Origin: Bradyrhizobium sp. CCGB12
GTDB taxonomy: Bacteria > Pseudomonadota > Alphaproteobacteria > Rhizobiales > Xanthobacteraceae
Length of the DNA stretch: 64,000 bases
Direction of reading: 5' to 3'
Assembly: GCF_024199845.1 (NCBI RefSeq)
Contig: NZ_JANADO010000001.1
Location: 5,518,001 to 5,582,000, forward strand
Position 1 is the stretch's first letter; each line of letters begins with the position of its first letter. The notes beneath the pieces were generated by a model that saw only the letters and a list, made by a program, of their open reading frames with translations, was not told where the DNA came from and did not search any database. A program made the position numbers and the translations under genes. Positions 56,942 through 64,000 of this stretch are shown one piece after another.

Positions 56942-57871
56942 ATGCAAGTCCAAAAAAGCGCGCTCTATAACGGCCTGTTTCCCGTCGCGCCAACGCCATT
57001 CACGGACTCTGGCGATCTCGACGTTGAGGGACAACGGCGTGTTCTGGATTGCATGATCGATCAGAAGGTCGACGGAATTTGCATTCTGGCAAACTATTCC
57101 GAGCAGTTTCTCTTGTCAGACGAAGAACGCAGATTGCTCGTTGACCTCTGCCTATCACATGTGGCCGGCCGCAAGCCGGTCATGGTGACATGCAGCCATT
57201 TCAGCACTCGTATCGCAGTGGAGCGCGCGCGCTATGCGGCCGAACGAGGCGCAAGCCTTCTCATGCTGATGCCGCCTTACCACGGCTCAGGACTCAAGGC
57301 CGACGAAGCGCACATGATCGAGCATTTCGCTCGTGTGGCCGATGCGGCAAGAATCCCGATCATGGTTCAGGACGCTCCGCTCAGCGGCGTAACGCTTTCG
57401 GTACCGTTTCTAGTGCGGCTGGCACGCGAGGTGCCGCTCGTTAGTTATTTCAAGATCGAAGTGCCGTTCGCTGCAGCGAAGCTGCGGGACCTAGTTGAGG
57501 CCGGAGAGGCTGCCATAGCTGGTCCGTTTGACGGAGAGGAAGCCATCACCATGATGGCTGACCTCGAAGCCGGCGCGACCGGGACGATGTCGAGCGCGCT
57601 GTGCCCCGATTTGTTGCGCCCGGTTTTCGATCATCACAAGGCGGGTCGGAGCGCGGACGCGGCCGCTGCGTATGCAAAAGTGCTGCCGTTGATCAACTAC
57701 GAGAACCGTCAATGCGGCTTGCGCGCTGCCAAGAGCGTAATGCGGGAAGGCAACGTCATCAAGTGGGATGCTGTGCGGCATCCTCTCGAGCAAATTCATC
57801 CCCAGACGAAAGCAGGGCTGATTGAGCTTGCCCGCAGGGTCAACCCGTTGGCCCTCCGCTGGGGACGCTGA
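56942..57871 (+). CDS. dihydrodipicolinate synthase-family enzyme, AraD-like 2-keto-3-deoxyarabonate dehydratase
   Basis: A 309-residue DHDPS/NAL-superfamily TIM barrel. The Schiff-base Lys171 lies in VSYFKIEVP. The stretch DGICILANYSEQFLLSDEER and DGEEAITMMADLEAGATGTM closely resemble L-2-keto-3-deoxyarabonate dehydratase (AraD) of the Azospirillum pathway. That enzyme gives 2-oxoglutarate semialdehyde, and the next gene encodes a semialdehyde dehydrogenase of the matching type, which strongly supports the call. KDG-type dehydratase on hexuronate-derived acids is the alternative. Start ATG 56942; 93 bp separate it from the dehydrogenase gene. Confidence 0.82.
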   Translation: MQVQKSALYNGLFPVAPTPFTDSGDLDVEGQRRVLDCMIDQKVDGICILANYSEQFLLSDEERRLLVDLCLSHVAGRKPVMVTCSHFSTRIAVERARYAAERGASLLMLMPPYHGSGLKADEAHMIEHFARVADAARIPIMVQDAPLSGVTLSVPFLVRLAREVPLVSYFKIEVPFAAAKLRDLVEAGEAAIAGPFDGEEAITMMADLEAGATGTMSSALCPDLLRPVFDHHKAGRSADAAAAYAKVLPLINYENRQCGLRAAKSVMREGNVIKWDAVRHPLEQIHPQTKAGLIELARRVNPLALRWGR

Positions 57872-57964
57872 ATCGTTCTGCTGAGAAACTCACCCGGCGA
57901 CACGATCTGCAAGGCCGAGCGTTTGTGCCACCTACAAAATCCAACCCGAGTTTAGAGCTTATCG

Positions 57965-59440
57965 ATGACAAAGAACTTTATTGCCGGCGAGTGGCTTGCT
58001 GCGGCGGAGGCCGCTCCAAACATCAACCCGTCGAACACCAACGACGTTGTGGGCGAGTATGCCCGCGCCTCGGCCATCGAGACTGAGCGGGCGGTTGCTG
58101 CCGCTTTTGATGCTTTTCCTGCTTGGTCGCGCTCCACCATACAGGCCCGGCATGACATCTTAAAGGCCGTCGGCGACGAGATCCAAGCTCGCAAGGACGA
58201 GCTCGGCCACCTACTCTCCCGCGAGGAGGGAAAGACCTTGCCGGAAGGCATCGGCGAGGTCGCGCGCGCCGCACAAATCTTCCAATTTTTCGCCGGCGAG
58301 TGCCTCCGCATGGCGGGCGAGAAGCTGCCATCGGTACGGCCGTCTGTGGAGGTGGAGATCACCCGCGAGCCAGTCGGGGTCATCGGGCTCATCACTCCCT
58401 GGAACTTTCCAATCGCTATTCCAGCGTGGAAGATCGCGCCGGCGCTTGCCTACGGCAACACCGTCGTGTTCAAGCCTGCCGAGCTCGTGCCGGGGTCGGC
58501 TCATGCGCTAGCCGAGATCATCGTCCGCGCCGGAGTGCCGGCAGGTGTGTTCAATCTCGTCATGGGCCGCGGAGCGGTCGTCGGCGAGGCCATGCTGACC
58601 AGCTCGAAGGTTTCCGCCATCTCCTTTACCGGCTCAGTGCCGACGGGTCGCAACATCGCCCAGACCTGCATCACCTCTGAACCGATGAAGAAGCTTCAGC
58701 TGGAGATGGGCGGCAAAAATCCTATGGTGGTCCTTGATGATGCCGATCTGAAGCTGGCAGTGGAATGCGCGGTGAACAGTGCCTTTTTCTCCACTGGCCA
58801 GCGCTGCACGGCCTCGTCGCGGCTGATTGTGACAAATGGCATCCACGATCGATTCGTGGCCGCCATGCAGGAGCGGATGCAGGGGCTCGTCATTGACGAT
58901 GCCTTGAAAGCCGGCACGGAGGTTGGCCCGGTCGTCGACCAGGGCCAACTCGACCAGGACCTGAAATATATCAGCATAGGCCAGGCGGAAGGCGCCAAGC
59001 TTGTTGCCGGGGGCAAGCTCCTGAAACGCGAGGCGCCCGGATTCTATCTCGCACCGGCGCTGCTCACGGAAGTGAGCAACCAAATGCGCGTAGCGCGCGA
59101 GGAGATTTTCGGACCAGTCGCCACCGTGATCCGGGCCAAGGACTACGACGAGGCGCTTGAACTCGCCAATGACACACCATTCGGCCTTTCGTCGGGGATC
59201 TGCACCACGAGCTTAAAATACTCCGGTCATTTCAAGCGCAACGCAGAAGCCGGCATGGTGATGGTCAATCTGCCGACCGCCGGCGTGGACTATCACGTGC
59301 CATTCGGCGGCCGCAAAGGCTCGAGTTATGGATCGCGCGAGCAAGGCCGTTATGCGCAGGAATTCTATACAACTGTGAAGACGGCCTACACTTTCGACGG
59401 CAACGGTCCTTACGTCCACAAGGCCAACTCGAAGATGTAA
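57965..59440 (+). CDS. 2-oxoglutarate semialdehyde dehydrogenase
   Basis: A 491-residue aldehyde dehydrogenase. Asn147 in TPWNFPIAIP, Lys170, the general base Glu247 in QLEMGGKNP and the nucleophile Cys281 in GQRCTASSR are in place. VPFGGRKGSSYGSREQG at the end is typical of the ketoglutarate semialdehyde dehydrogenase group. With the preceding dehydratase it would carry a sugar acid such as L-arabonate, or a product of galacturonate oxidation, into 2-oxoglutarate and the TCA cycle. A second lacI-type gene starts directly after its stop codon. Confidence 0.88.
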   Translation: MTKNFIAGEWLAAAEAAPNINPSNTNDVVGEYARASAIETERAVAAAFDAFPAWSRSTIQARHDILKAVGDEIQARKDELGHLLSREEGKTLPEGIGEVARAAQIFQFFAGECLRMAGEKLPSVRPSVEVEITREPVGVIGLITPWNFPIAIPAWKIAPALAYGNTVVFKPAELVPGSAHALAEIIVRAGVPAGVFNLVMGRGAVVGEAMLTSSKVSAISFTGSVPTGRNIAQTCITSEPMKKLQLEMGGKNPMVVLDDADLKLAVECAVNSAFFSTGQRCTASSRLIVTNGIHDRFVAAMQERMQGLVIDDALKAGTEVGPVVDQGQLDQDLKYISIGQAEGAKLVAGGKLLKREAPGFYLAPALLTEVSNQMRVAREEIFGPVATVIRAKDYDEALELANDTPFGLSSGICTTSLKYSGHFKRNAEAGMVMVNLPTAGVDYHVPFGGRKGSSYGSREQGRYAQEFYTTVKTAYTFDGNGPYVHKANSKM

Positions 59441-60517
59441 GTGTCAAAGCGGCAGGTTCCCATCCGAGTTGACCAAAGTCACGCCGGAGACAGGCACTTG
59501 AGTAGTCCGACGATCAGAGACATTGCGCGGGAAGCAAATGTCGGTACTGCAACCGTCGAGCGGGTCCTCAACGACCGCGGTGGCGTGAGGACCGAGCTAG
59601 CCGAAAGAGTTATCAAGGCTGCAAAGAAACTGAAATATGGCGATCGGAGATTGAGGCCTCACAGCGGCATCATCCGGATTGAGGTGCTTCTGGTCCAACC
59701 GGAGGCCGAGATGTTTTATGCCGACCTCAACACTACTTTCCAGCGAATTTCTGCCTCGCTGGATCCAGCAATTTTGGTTCACCGAACGTTCGTTCGCGAG
59801 GACGATATCGCCGCCATTGCCCGGCATATTGCACAACCTCCTGTTCGCCGGGCCGGTCTCATCGTTCTGGCTCCAGACCATCCGGAAATTACAGAGAGCA
59901 TCCGCCAAGTCCGCCTGTCGGGCGTGGAAGTTGTGCAGTTGCTGACGGGAAGTGCCGGCGAAGATGTGCCCTATATCGGTATCGACAACTACGCAGCGGG
60001 AAGGACCGCCGCCTACTATATGTCGCACATGCTACAAGGACGCAGCGGCACGTTGCTCGCCATGTGCCACAGCGGAGCCTACCGGGCACATAGGGAGCGA
60101 ATACGCGGCTTCTCCGACTATCTCACGCAGCACACGAAGCGCGATCACCATTTCTACCTTGTCATTTTCGGACATGATGACAATTTGCTTTCGGCAGAAA
60201 GGCTCGCGCAAGCATTGCGGGACGACAATCGCGTTATCGGACTATACACTGTGGGCGCTGGCAGGGACGGGATCGCGGCGGCTTTGCATGCGCATCCTGC
60301 TAAGGTATTCTGGATTGGCCACGCTCTCAGTCAGAGCACGGCAAAATGTCTCCGGTCTGGTTTGATGGATATCTGCATCGATGGTGCGCCGGAGACCCAG
60401 GCGCGCCGCTCGCTTGATACGGTGCTTCGCCGCCTCGGGCTAATCGAAGTCGATGTGAGCAACGCACCTGTTCAGTTTCTCACCATCACCGCGCAGAATC
60501 TTTCGATCAGCATCTGA
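59441..60517 (+). CDS. LacI-family transcriptional regulator 2
   Basis: A 358-residue LacI-type regulator. The GTG at 59441 follows the dehydrogenase stop with no gap; a later TTG at 59501 (LSSPTIRDIAREANVGTATV) would remove a 20-residue extension before the helix-turn-helix. The hinge is VERVLNDRGGVRTELAERV. The ligand-binding domain follows (VEVVQLLTGSAGEDVPYIGI; GRTAAYYMSHMLQGRSGTLL). As the last gene of the dehydratase-dehydrogenase set it is the probable specific regulator of that pathway. It is diverged from regulator 1. Confidence 0.85.
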   Translation: MSKRQVPIRVDQSHAGDRHLSSPTIRDIAREANVGTATVERVLNDRGGVRTELAERVIKAAKKLKYGDRRLRPHSGIIRIEVLLVQPEAEMFYADLNTTFQRISASLDPAILVHRTFVREDDIAAIARHIAQPPVRRAGLIVLAPDHPEITESIRQVRLSGVEVVQLLTGSAGEDVPYIGIDNYAAGRTAAYYMSHMLQGRSGTLLAMCHSGAYRAHRERIRGFSDYLTQHTKRDHHFYLVIFGHDDNLLSAERLAQALRDDNRVIGLYTVGAGRDGIAAALHAHPAKVFWIGHALSQSTAKCLRSGLMDICIDGAPETQARRSLDTVLRRLGLIEVDVSNAPVQFLTITAQNLSISI

Positions 60518-60601
60518 GCGTTTCAACGAACTTGCTCCGCGCGTAGAGGAGAGGCTGTCGTGCGGCCCGCAGGCTTGCGCGTCGTACGCCCTGGCCGGAG
60601 A

Positions 60602-60639
60602 ACAAAAAAAAGCCGCTGCTGGACTGTCCAACAGCGGCT
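60602..60639 (-). terminator. rho-independent terminator for the PQQ dehydrogenase operon
   Basis: Read on the minus strand: AGCCGCTG, inner stem TGGA / TCCA, CAGCGGCT, then a run of eight T. It lies about 155 bp after the last gene of the minus-strand operon and faces the end of the plus-strand lacI 2 gene. Confidence 0.9.
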
Positions 60640-60793
60640 AAGGTGCAGGGAGGAAGCAGACGAGCCCGGTCTGCCAGCGGATCACTGATGCCGGCTGATC
60701 ACGGATTCCGCTCACCACTCATCGCAAAAAATCTTGGTCTGGAGGCACCGCAGATCGCCTGGCAGGTTTAATCTGGCCTTTCGCAATCCTTCT

Positions 60794-61447
60794 TCATCGG
60801 TATGTCGTCTGTTCAATGATGAATCGTGTCGCATTGACAAAGTCCGACAGAGGCTGGCCGGCACGGCGGTAGACTTCCCGATCTAAAACCAAGTGACGGC
60901 GCTCTGAGCGCTTCTCGCAGCGCTCCTTGATAAGCAAACCGCCCACCGGAGTTTCGCCTTCGTGAGGCTCCGCCTCTCGACAAGTCCACCCTCCTTCCCC
61001 ATATCGAGCTCTCACGATGAGTGCCAACAGATATGCTTTCTTACGCCAGAAGGGACGTGCGTTCGGATCCGTGTCGATCCGAATACCTTGCAACGCGCCG
61101 CTGCTGTCGACGAGTCCCGTCAGCAGTACGGGGTGACCGCCGAGCTTCGTACCCTGATATTTATCGCTTAGAGCCGCCAGTGGATTGAGGTCGTCATTGA
61201 ATCGAAACGAGAGTCCGTGCAAACCCATTTGATCAGCCGGACACGCCTGAAAGTCGTTCCAACCAGCCAGCTTGGCTCCTTCTTTGTCGGCACAAGCAAG
61301 GTTGATATACTCTTCAGGCGGGATGCTGGCGACCGACATCCCAAGGCTCAGGTCGCGAAAGTCGGCCACCTGGCCTGCGTTGGCAGCGCCACGAGCGGCT
61401 AACAGAAGTAACAGTGGCATCACCCAGATCGATGGTGTTCGGGTCAT
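60794..61447 (-). CDS. periplasmic protein of unknown function, PQQ dehydrogenase operon
   Basis: A 217-residue protein with a signal peptide (PLLLLLAARGAANA, cleavage near residue 24). The mature part starts GQVADFRDLSLGMSVASIPP, has several Cys (NLACADKEG; DFQACPADQ; WTCREAE; KERCEK) that could form two disulfides, and no known catalytic motif. The ATG overlaps the stop of the cytochrome c gene by four bases (ATGA), so it is translationally coupled to it. It is not obviously XoxJ, the periplasmic partner seen in methanol dehydrogenase operons, being shorter and without that family's visible features. Confidence 0.7.
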   Translation of the reverse strand: MTRTPSIWVMPLLLLLAARGAANAGQVADFRDLSLGMSVASIPPEEYINLACADKEGAKLAGWNDFQACPADQMGLHGLSFRFNDDLNPLAALSDKYQGTKLGGHPVLLTGLVDSSGALQGIRIDTDPNARPFWRKKAYLLALIVRARYGEGGWTCREAEPHEGETPVGGLLIKERCEKRSERRHLVLDREVYRRAGQPLSDFVNATRFIIEQTTYR

Positions 61448-62067
61448 CGCTTCTTTTCCGTCTCGGCTGCCTGCGAGTTTATCGAGATGTTCTTGTAGAC
61501 TTCGCAGGCCCTTGAGCCCTCTCCGTAAAAGTCAGTGCAGTCTTGATAGCTTGTTGGCCCCTTGCCCTTGATATGTTCCAGAACGTAGTCAACGACTTTC
61601 TCGACCTCCATCGGCCGGAGAAATGTAGCCGCATCCGGAGGCAGATCCTTGCCGAGATCTTGGGCCGTGATGCCCGAATAGCATGGGTAGTCCTTGTAGG
61701 CGTCACGATCAAAACGCGGCATTCCGGTTCCTGGCCGCCCGCAATGGACGACCTCGATGATTTCATCGCGGGTGAGCTGTGTTGCTCGCAATGAGAGCGC
61801 TGCGCCACCATAACCGCCGCCTCCACCGCCATGCCATTTGTGGCAGCCGACGCAATTTGCCTTTTCGTAGATGCGCTGCCCTTCATCAAGCGCACGGTGC
61901 ACTCCGTTGATTACCGGCCCCGGTACGGGTGTGCCACCTTCACCTCGAGCCAAATTTGGCGTCGCGACAAGCGCCAAGCCGCTACCTGCGATCAAAATCA
62001 AACCTATTGCGCCAAGGCGCTGCGCGCTGTTAGCCTTCTGGTTCTCGCGCTCAACCGTCGATTCCAT
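61444..62067 (-). CDS. membrane-anchored c-type cytochrome
   Basis: A 207-residue class I cytochrome c. A hydrophobic segment near residues 18-38 is a signal anchor or signal peptide; the heme site is C72-VG-C75-H76 (ANCVGCHKWHG), and the distal Met is in GTGMPRFDRDA. The Gly-rich loop after the heme site is unusual. It follows the PQQ dehydrogenase gene by 63 bp and would take electrons from it to the respiratory chain. ATG 62067 is preceded by AAGAGGAAAG. Confidence 0.9.
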   Translation of the reverse strand: MESTVERENQKANSAQRLGAIGLILIAGSGLALVATPNLARGEGGTPVPGPVINGVHRALDEGQRIYEKANCVGCHKWHGGGGGGYGGAALSLRATQLTRDEIIEVVHCGRPGTGMPRFDRDAYKDYPCYSGITAQDLGKDLPPDAATFLRPMEVEKVVDYVLEHIKGKGPTSYQDCTDFYGEGSRACEVYKNISINSQAAETEKKR

Positions 62068-62130
62068 TCTTTCCTCTTGAACGTTGACGACGTGGGGCGC
62101 GCTGGGCGCCCCACTCCGCCGCCCAGCTGA

Positions 62131-63918
62131 TCACAATGAAAAAACGTAGAGCATGGAGCCCGGGGGCACCTTCTCAAGGCCCTTTGTGGAATCGAGGTTC
62201 CACTTGTCCCATGCGCCGCCCAGTCCCACGAGGATCGCGATATATTGCTTTCCGTCGACCGAGAACGTCATGGGGGGAGCATTGACGCCGCCGCCAGTGT
62301 TGAACTCCCATACCTTGTTCAGGGTCTTGGCATCGAGAGCGTAGAGCTCTCCGGAGGGGTGGCCAGCGAATACCAACTCGGGTGTTGCAAGTAGCCCGCC
62401 CAGCATTGGATACTTGGTCTCATACTTGCCTGTGACCTTACCTGTGGTCACATCAATAGCAGTCACGCTTCCTGTTATGGGCATCTTCACGACTGGACCG
62501 CCCCCTGTGAAAAATTCACGAGGCTTCCAATCGCCAGGCTTGGTCTCCTTGTTATCCAACTCGTCACAGCTCTCGATGACCGGGATGTACCAGGTCTTCA
62601 AGTCCGGATGGTAGGCGGTCGGCGGCCAGTTCTTGCCACCGTTATGTCCAGGACAAATGGTGACATGCGTATTCTTCCGGTTCAGCGTCGCCTGAGGATC
62701 GTAAGTCTGCACCGCTTTGCTGGAATCATACTCGATCGGTTTTCCGGTCTCAGGATTGAGGCCCTTGGTCCAGGTCACCTTCTTCACGAACGGGGTGGCC
62801 CAAAGAAAAGAGCCGTCGGTGCGATCGAGGGCATAGCCGAAGCCGTTGCGATCGGCTTCAAGCACAACCTTGCGCGTCTTTCCCTTGAACGGAAGGTCGA
62901 CGAGGACTCTCTCGGCAACACTATCATAATCAAATGGATCATTTGGTGTGTGCTGGAAGTGCCATTTGACCTTGCCGGTGTCCGGATCCAATGCGAGGGT
63001 GCTATCAGTAAAAAGGTTATCGCCTTGACGGTATTCGGAATCAAAATCCGGCCCGGGATTTCCGACGCCCCAATAAATCAAGTGAGCTTGAGGGTCGTAC
63101 GACCCAGTCACCCAGGTTGATCCCCCGCCCGTCTTCCAGGCGTCGTGACCATCCTTCCAAGTTTCGTTCCCCGGTTCACCCTTTGCTGGAATCGTGTAGG
63201 TGCGCCACACTTCCTTTTGAGACTTCAAGTCGGTGGCAGCAATCCAACCTCGGATACCGTACTCGGCACCCGCGACGCCGGTAATGGCCATGTTCTTGAC
63301 GATTAAAGGCGCGCCAGTGATCACTTCGCCCTTGTCGGGATCGGCCACTCTGCGCTCCCAAGCGACTTTGCCATCGTCCTTATTGGTGGCAACCAAACGC
63401 CCATCAAGGGTGTGGGAGATTACAAAATTGCCCCATAGCGCAGCGCCTCGATTGTTGACGCCGCAACAAGCAATCGCGCCTGCCCAGTCGTGGTCGGTCT
63501 TCGGGTCCATCTTCCAGACCAGATTCCCGTTCCCGCCGTGGAGATCGATTTTGTAGACGGATCCCCACCCGTCGGTCACATACATGAATCCGTTCTCGAC
63601 AATCGGAGTTCCTTCGAGACCGCCATGGCTCCAAATACCGCCCCCCTCGATACCGCCCAGCGCCATTGTCCAGGCAACGTGCAGCCCCTTGACGCTATTG
63701 AGGTTGATCTGACTGAGCGGTGAGTAACGCTGTGCCGTGTAATCGCGGTGGTGATGCAGCCAGTTGTTCGTTTCCTGCGTCGCATCGAGAAGCCGCGCTT
63801 GGGTCGTTTCATCGGCAGTAGCCGCCGCACTGCCGAGGACGCCTGCCATTAGGCCAATCCCCACGATCGTGCTGACGGTCCGCCATACTCCAACTCGCGT
63901 CCTGCTTACCTTGGACAT
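62131..63918 (-). CDS. PQQ-dependent alcohol dehydrogenase with lanthanide-type site
   Basis: A 595-residue periplasmic quinoprotein dehydrogenase. A signal peptide ends near residue 35; the eight-bladed propeller repeats follow. The PQQ-contacting vicinal disulfide is Cys151-Cys152 (IACCGVNN). Metal ligands are Glu219 (GAEYG), Asn288 (GVGNPG) and catalytic Asp330; Asp332 two residues later (PFDYDSV) is the extra Asp that marks lanthanide-dependent enzymes such as XoxF and PedH/ExaF. Calcium enzymes have Ala, Ser or Thr there. Start ATG 63918 after GAGGAGTGAAGGG. It heads an operon with a cytochrome c and a periplasmic protein. Substrate: methanol, ethanol or another primary alcohol. Confidence 0.9.
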   Translation of the reverse strand: MSKVSRTRVGVWRTVSTIVGIGLMAGVLGSAAATADETTQARLLDATQETNNWLHHHRDYTAQRYSPLSQINLNSVKGLHVAWTMALGGIEGGGIWSHGGLEGTPIVENGFMYVTDGWGSVYKIDLHGGNGNLVWKMDPKTDHDWAGAIACCGVNNRGAALWGNFVISHTLDGRLVATNKDDGKVAWERRVADPDKGEVITGAPLIVKNMAITGVAGAEYGIRGWIAATDLKSQKEVWRTYTIPAKGEPGNETWKDGHDAWKTGGGSTWVTGSYDPQAHLIYWGVGNPGPDFDSEYRQGDNLFTDSTLALDPDTGKVKWHFQHTPNDPFDYDSVAERVLVDLPFKGKTRKVVLEADRNGFGYALDRTDGSFLWATPFVKKVTWTKGLNPETGKPIEYDSSKAVQTYDPQATLNRKNTHVTICPGHNGGKNWPPTAYHPDLKTWYIPVIESCDELDNKETKPGDWKPREFFTGGGPVVKMPITGSVTAIDVTTGKVTGKYETKYPMLGGLLATPELVFAGHPSGELYALDAKTLNKVWEFNTGGGVNAPPMTFSVDGKQYIAILVGLGGAWDKWNLDSTKGLEKVPPGSMLYVFSL

Positions 63919-64000
63919 CCCTTCACTCCTCTAGTGGCCAATTTTTTGGTGATTGTACTCGAACTCAGTCGCGGCTCTGGGCGATCGTCTAGACGCGGAT

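Noticed and set aside
1..64000. tRNA, rRNA or CRISPR arrays
   Set aside because: I saw no cloverleaf with a TTC loop, no rRNA sequence and no regularly spaced repeats beyond the two-copy unit at 19.2 kb.

Overview
The window reads as part of the symbiosis island of a Bradyrhizobium-type root-nodule bacterium. The left end carries the bradyrhizobial nodulation arrangement: nodC (cut by the window edge), nodB, nodA and a nodK/nodY-like ORF on the minus strand behind a nod box, then divergent tandem nodD genes and the MerR-type regulator nolA. Long non-coding stretches, decayed genes (an IS256-type transposase, a VirK-like protein, an acyl-CoA dehydrogenase, a panC tail) and small lineage-restricted ORFs fit an accessory island.

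Layout. 1-8.9 kb: common nod genes, nodD1, nodD2, nolA, and a second nod box before a 54-aa ORF. 9.6-18.6 kb: an Omp25/RopB-like outer-membrane protein, an AmpG/RhtX-like permease, an orphan acyl-homoserine-lactone-type LuxR regulator, a ferritin-like di-iron protein and hemN with a FixK-type box. 19.6-24.2 kb: plant cell-wall functions (OprB porin, pectinesterase, polygalacturonase). 24.4-30.7 kb: decayed DNA around a CYP153-like P450 and a third nod box. 30.8-34.1 kb: an orphan JetD-like nuclease subunit behind a NolL-like O-acetyltransferase. 35.8-39.8 kb: a four-gene phosphonate-type cluster (PEP-mutase-like enzyme, nucleotidyltransferase, CDP-alcohol phosphotransferase, aminotransferase). 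42.5-47.7 kb: LysR regulator, DUF3088/CxxC protein, MFS exporter, a degenerate NTPase-TPR protein, a hairpin, and a 21-codon peptide gene. 48.3-60.5 kb: Lrp regulator and a catabolic region (GH88 hydrolase, MHS transporter, two crotonases, CoA-transferase, LacI, AraD-like dehydratase, 2-oxoglutarate semialdehyde dehydrogenase, second LacI) with three LacI-type operators. 60.6-63.9 kb: a PQQ alcohol dehydrogenase with a lanthanide-type metal site, a cytochrome c and a periplasmic protein.

How it fits together. NodD with plant flavonoids would switch on Nod-factor backbone synthesis (NodC polymerises, NodB deacetylates, NodA acylates); the NolL-like enzyme could decorate the product. The pectin enzymes and the semialdehyde pathway suit breakdown and use of wall polysaccharides and sugar acids. 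HemN with its FixK-type box suits heme synthesis at the low oxygen of nodules. The best candidates for undescribed systems are the peptide/TPR/MFS cassette and the phosphonate-type cluster. Three sites share a MerR-like promoter with a 19-bp spacer, one of them exactly at nolA, which suggests a NolA operator.
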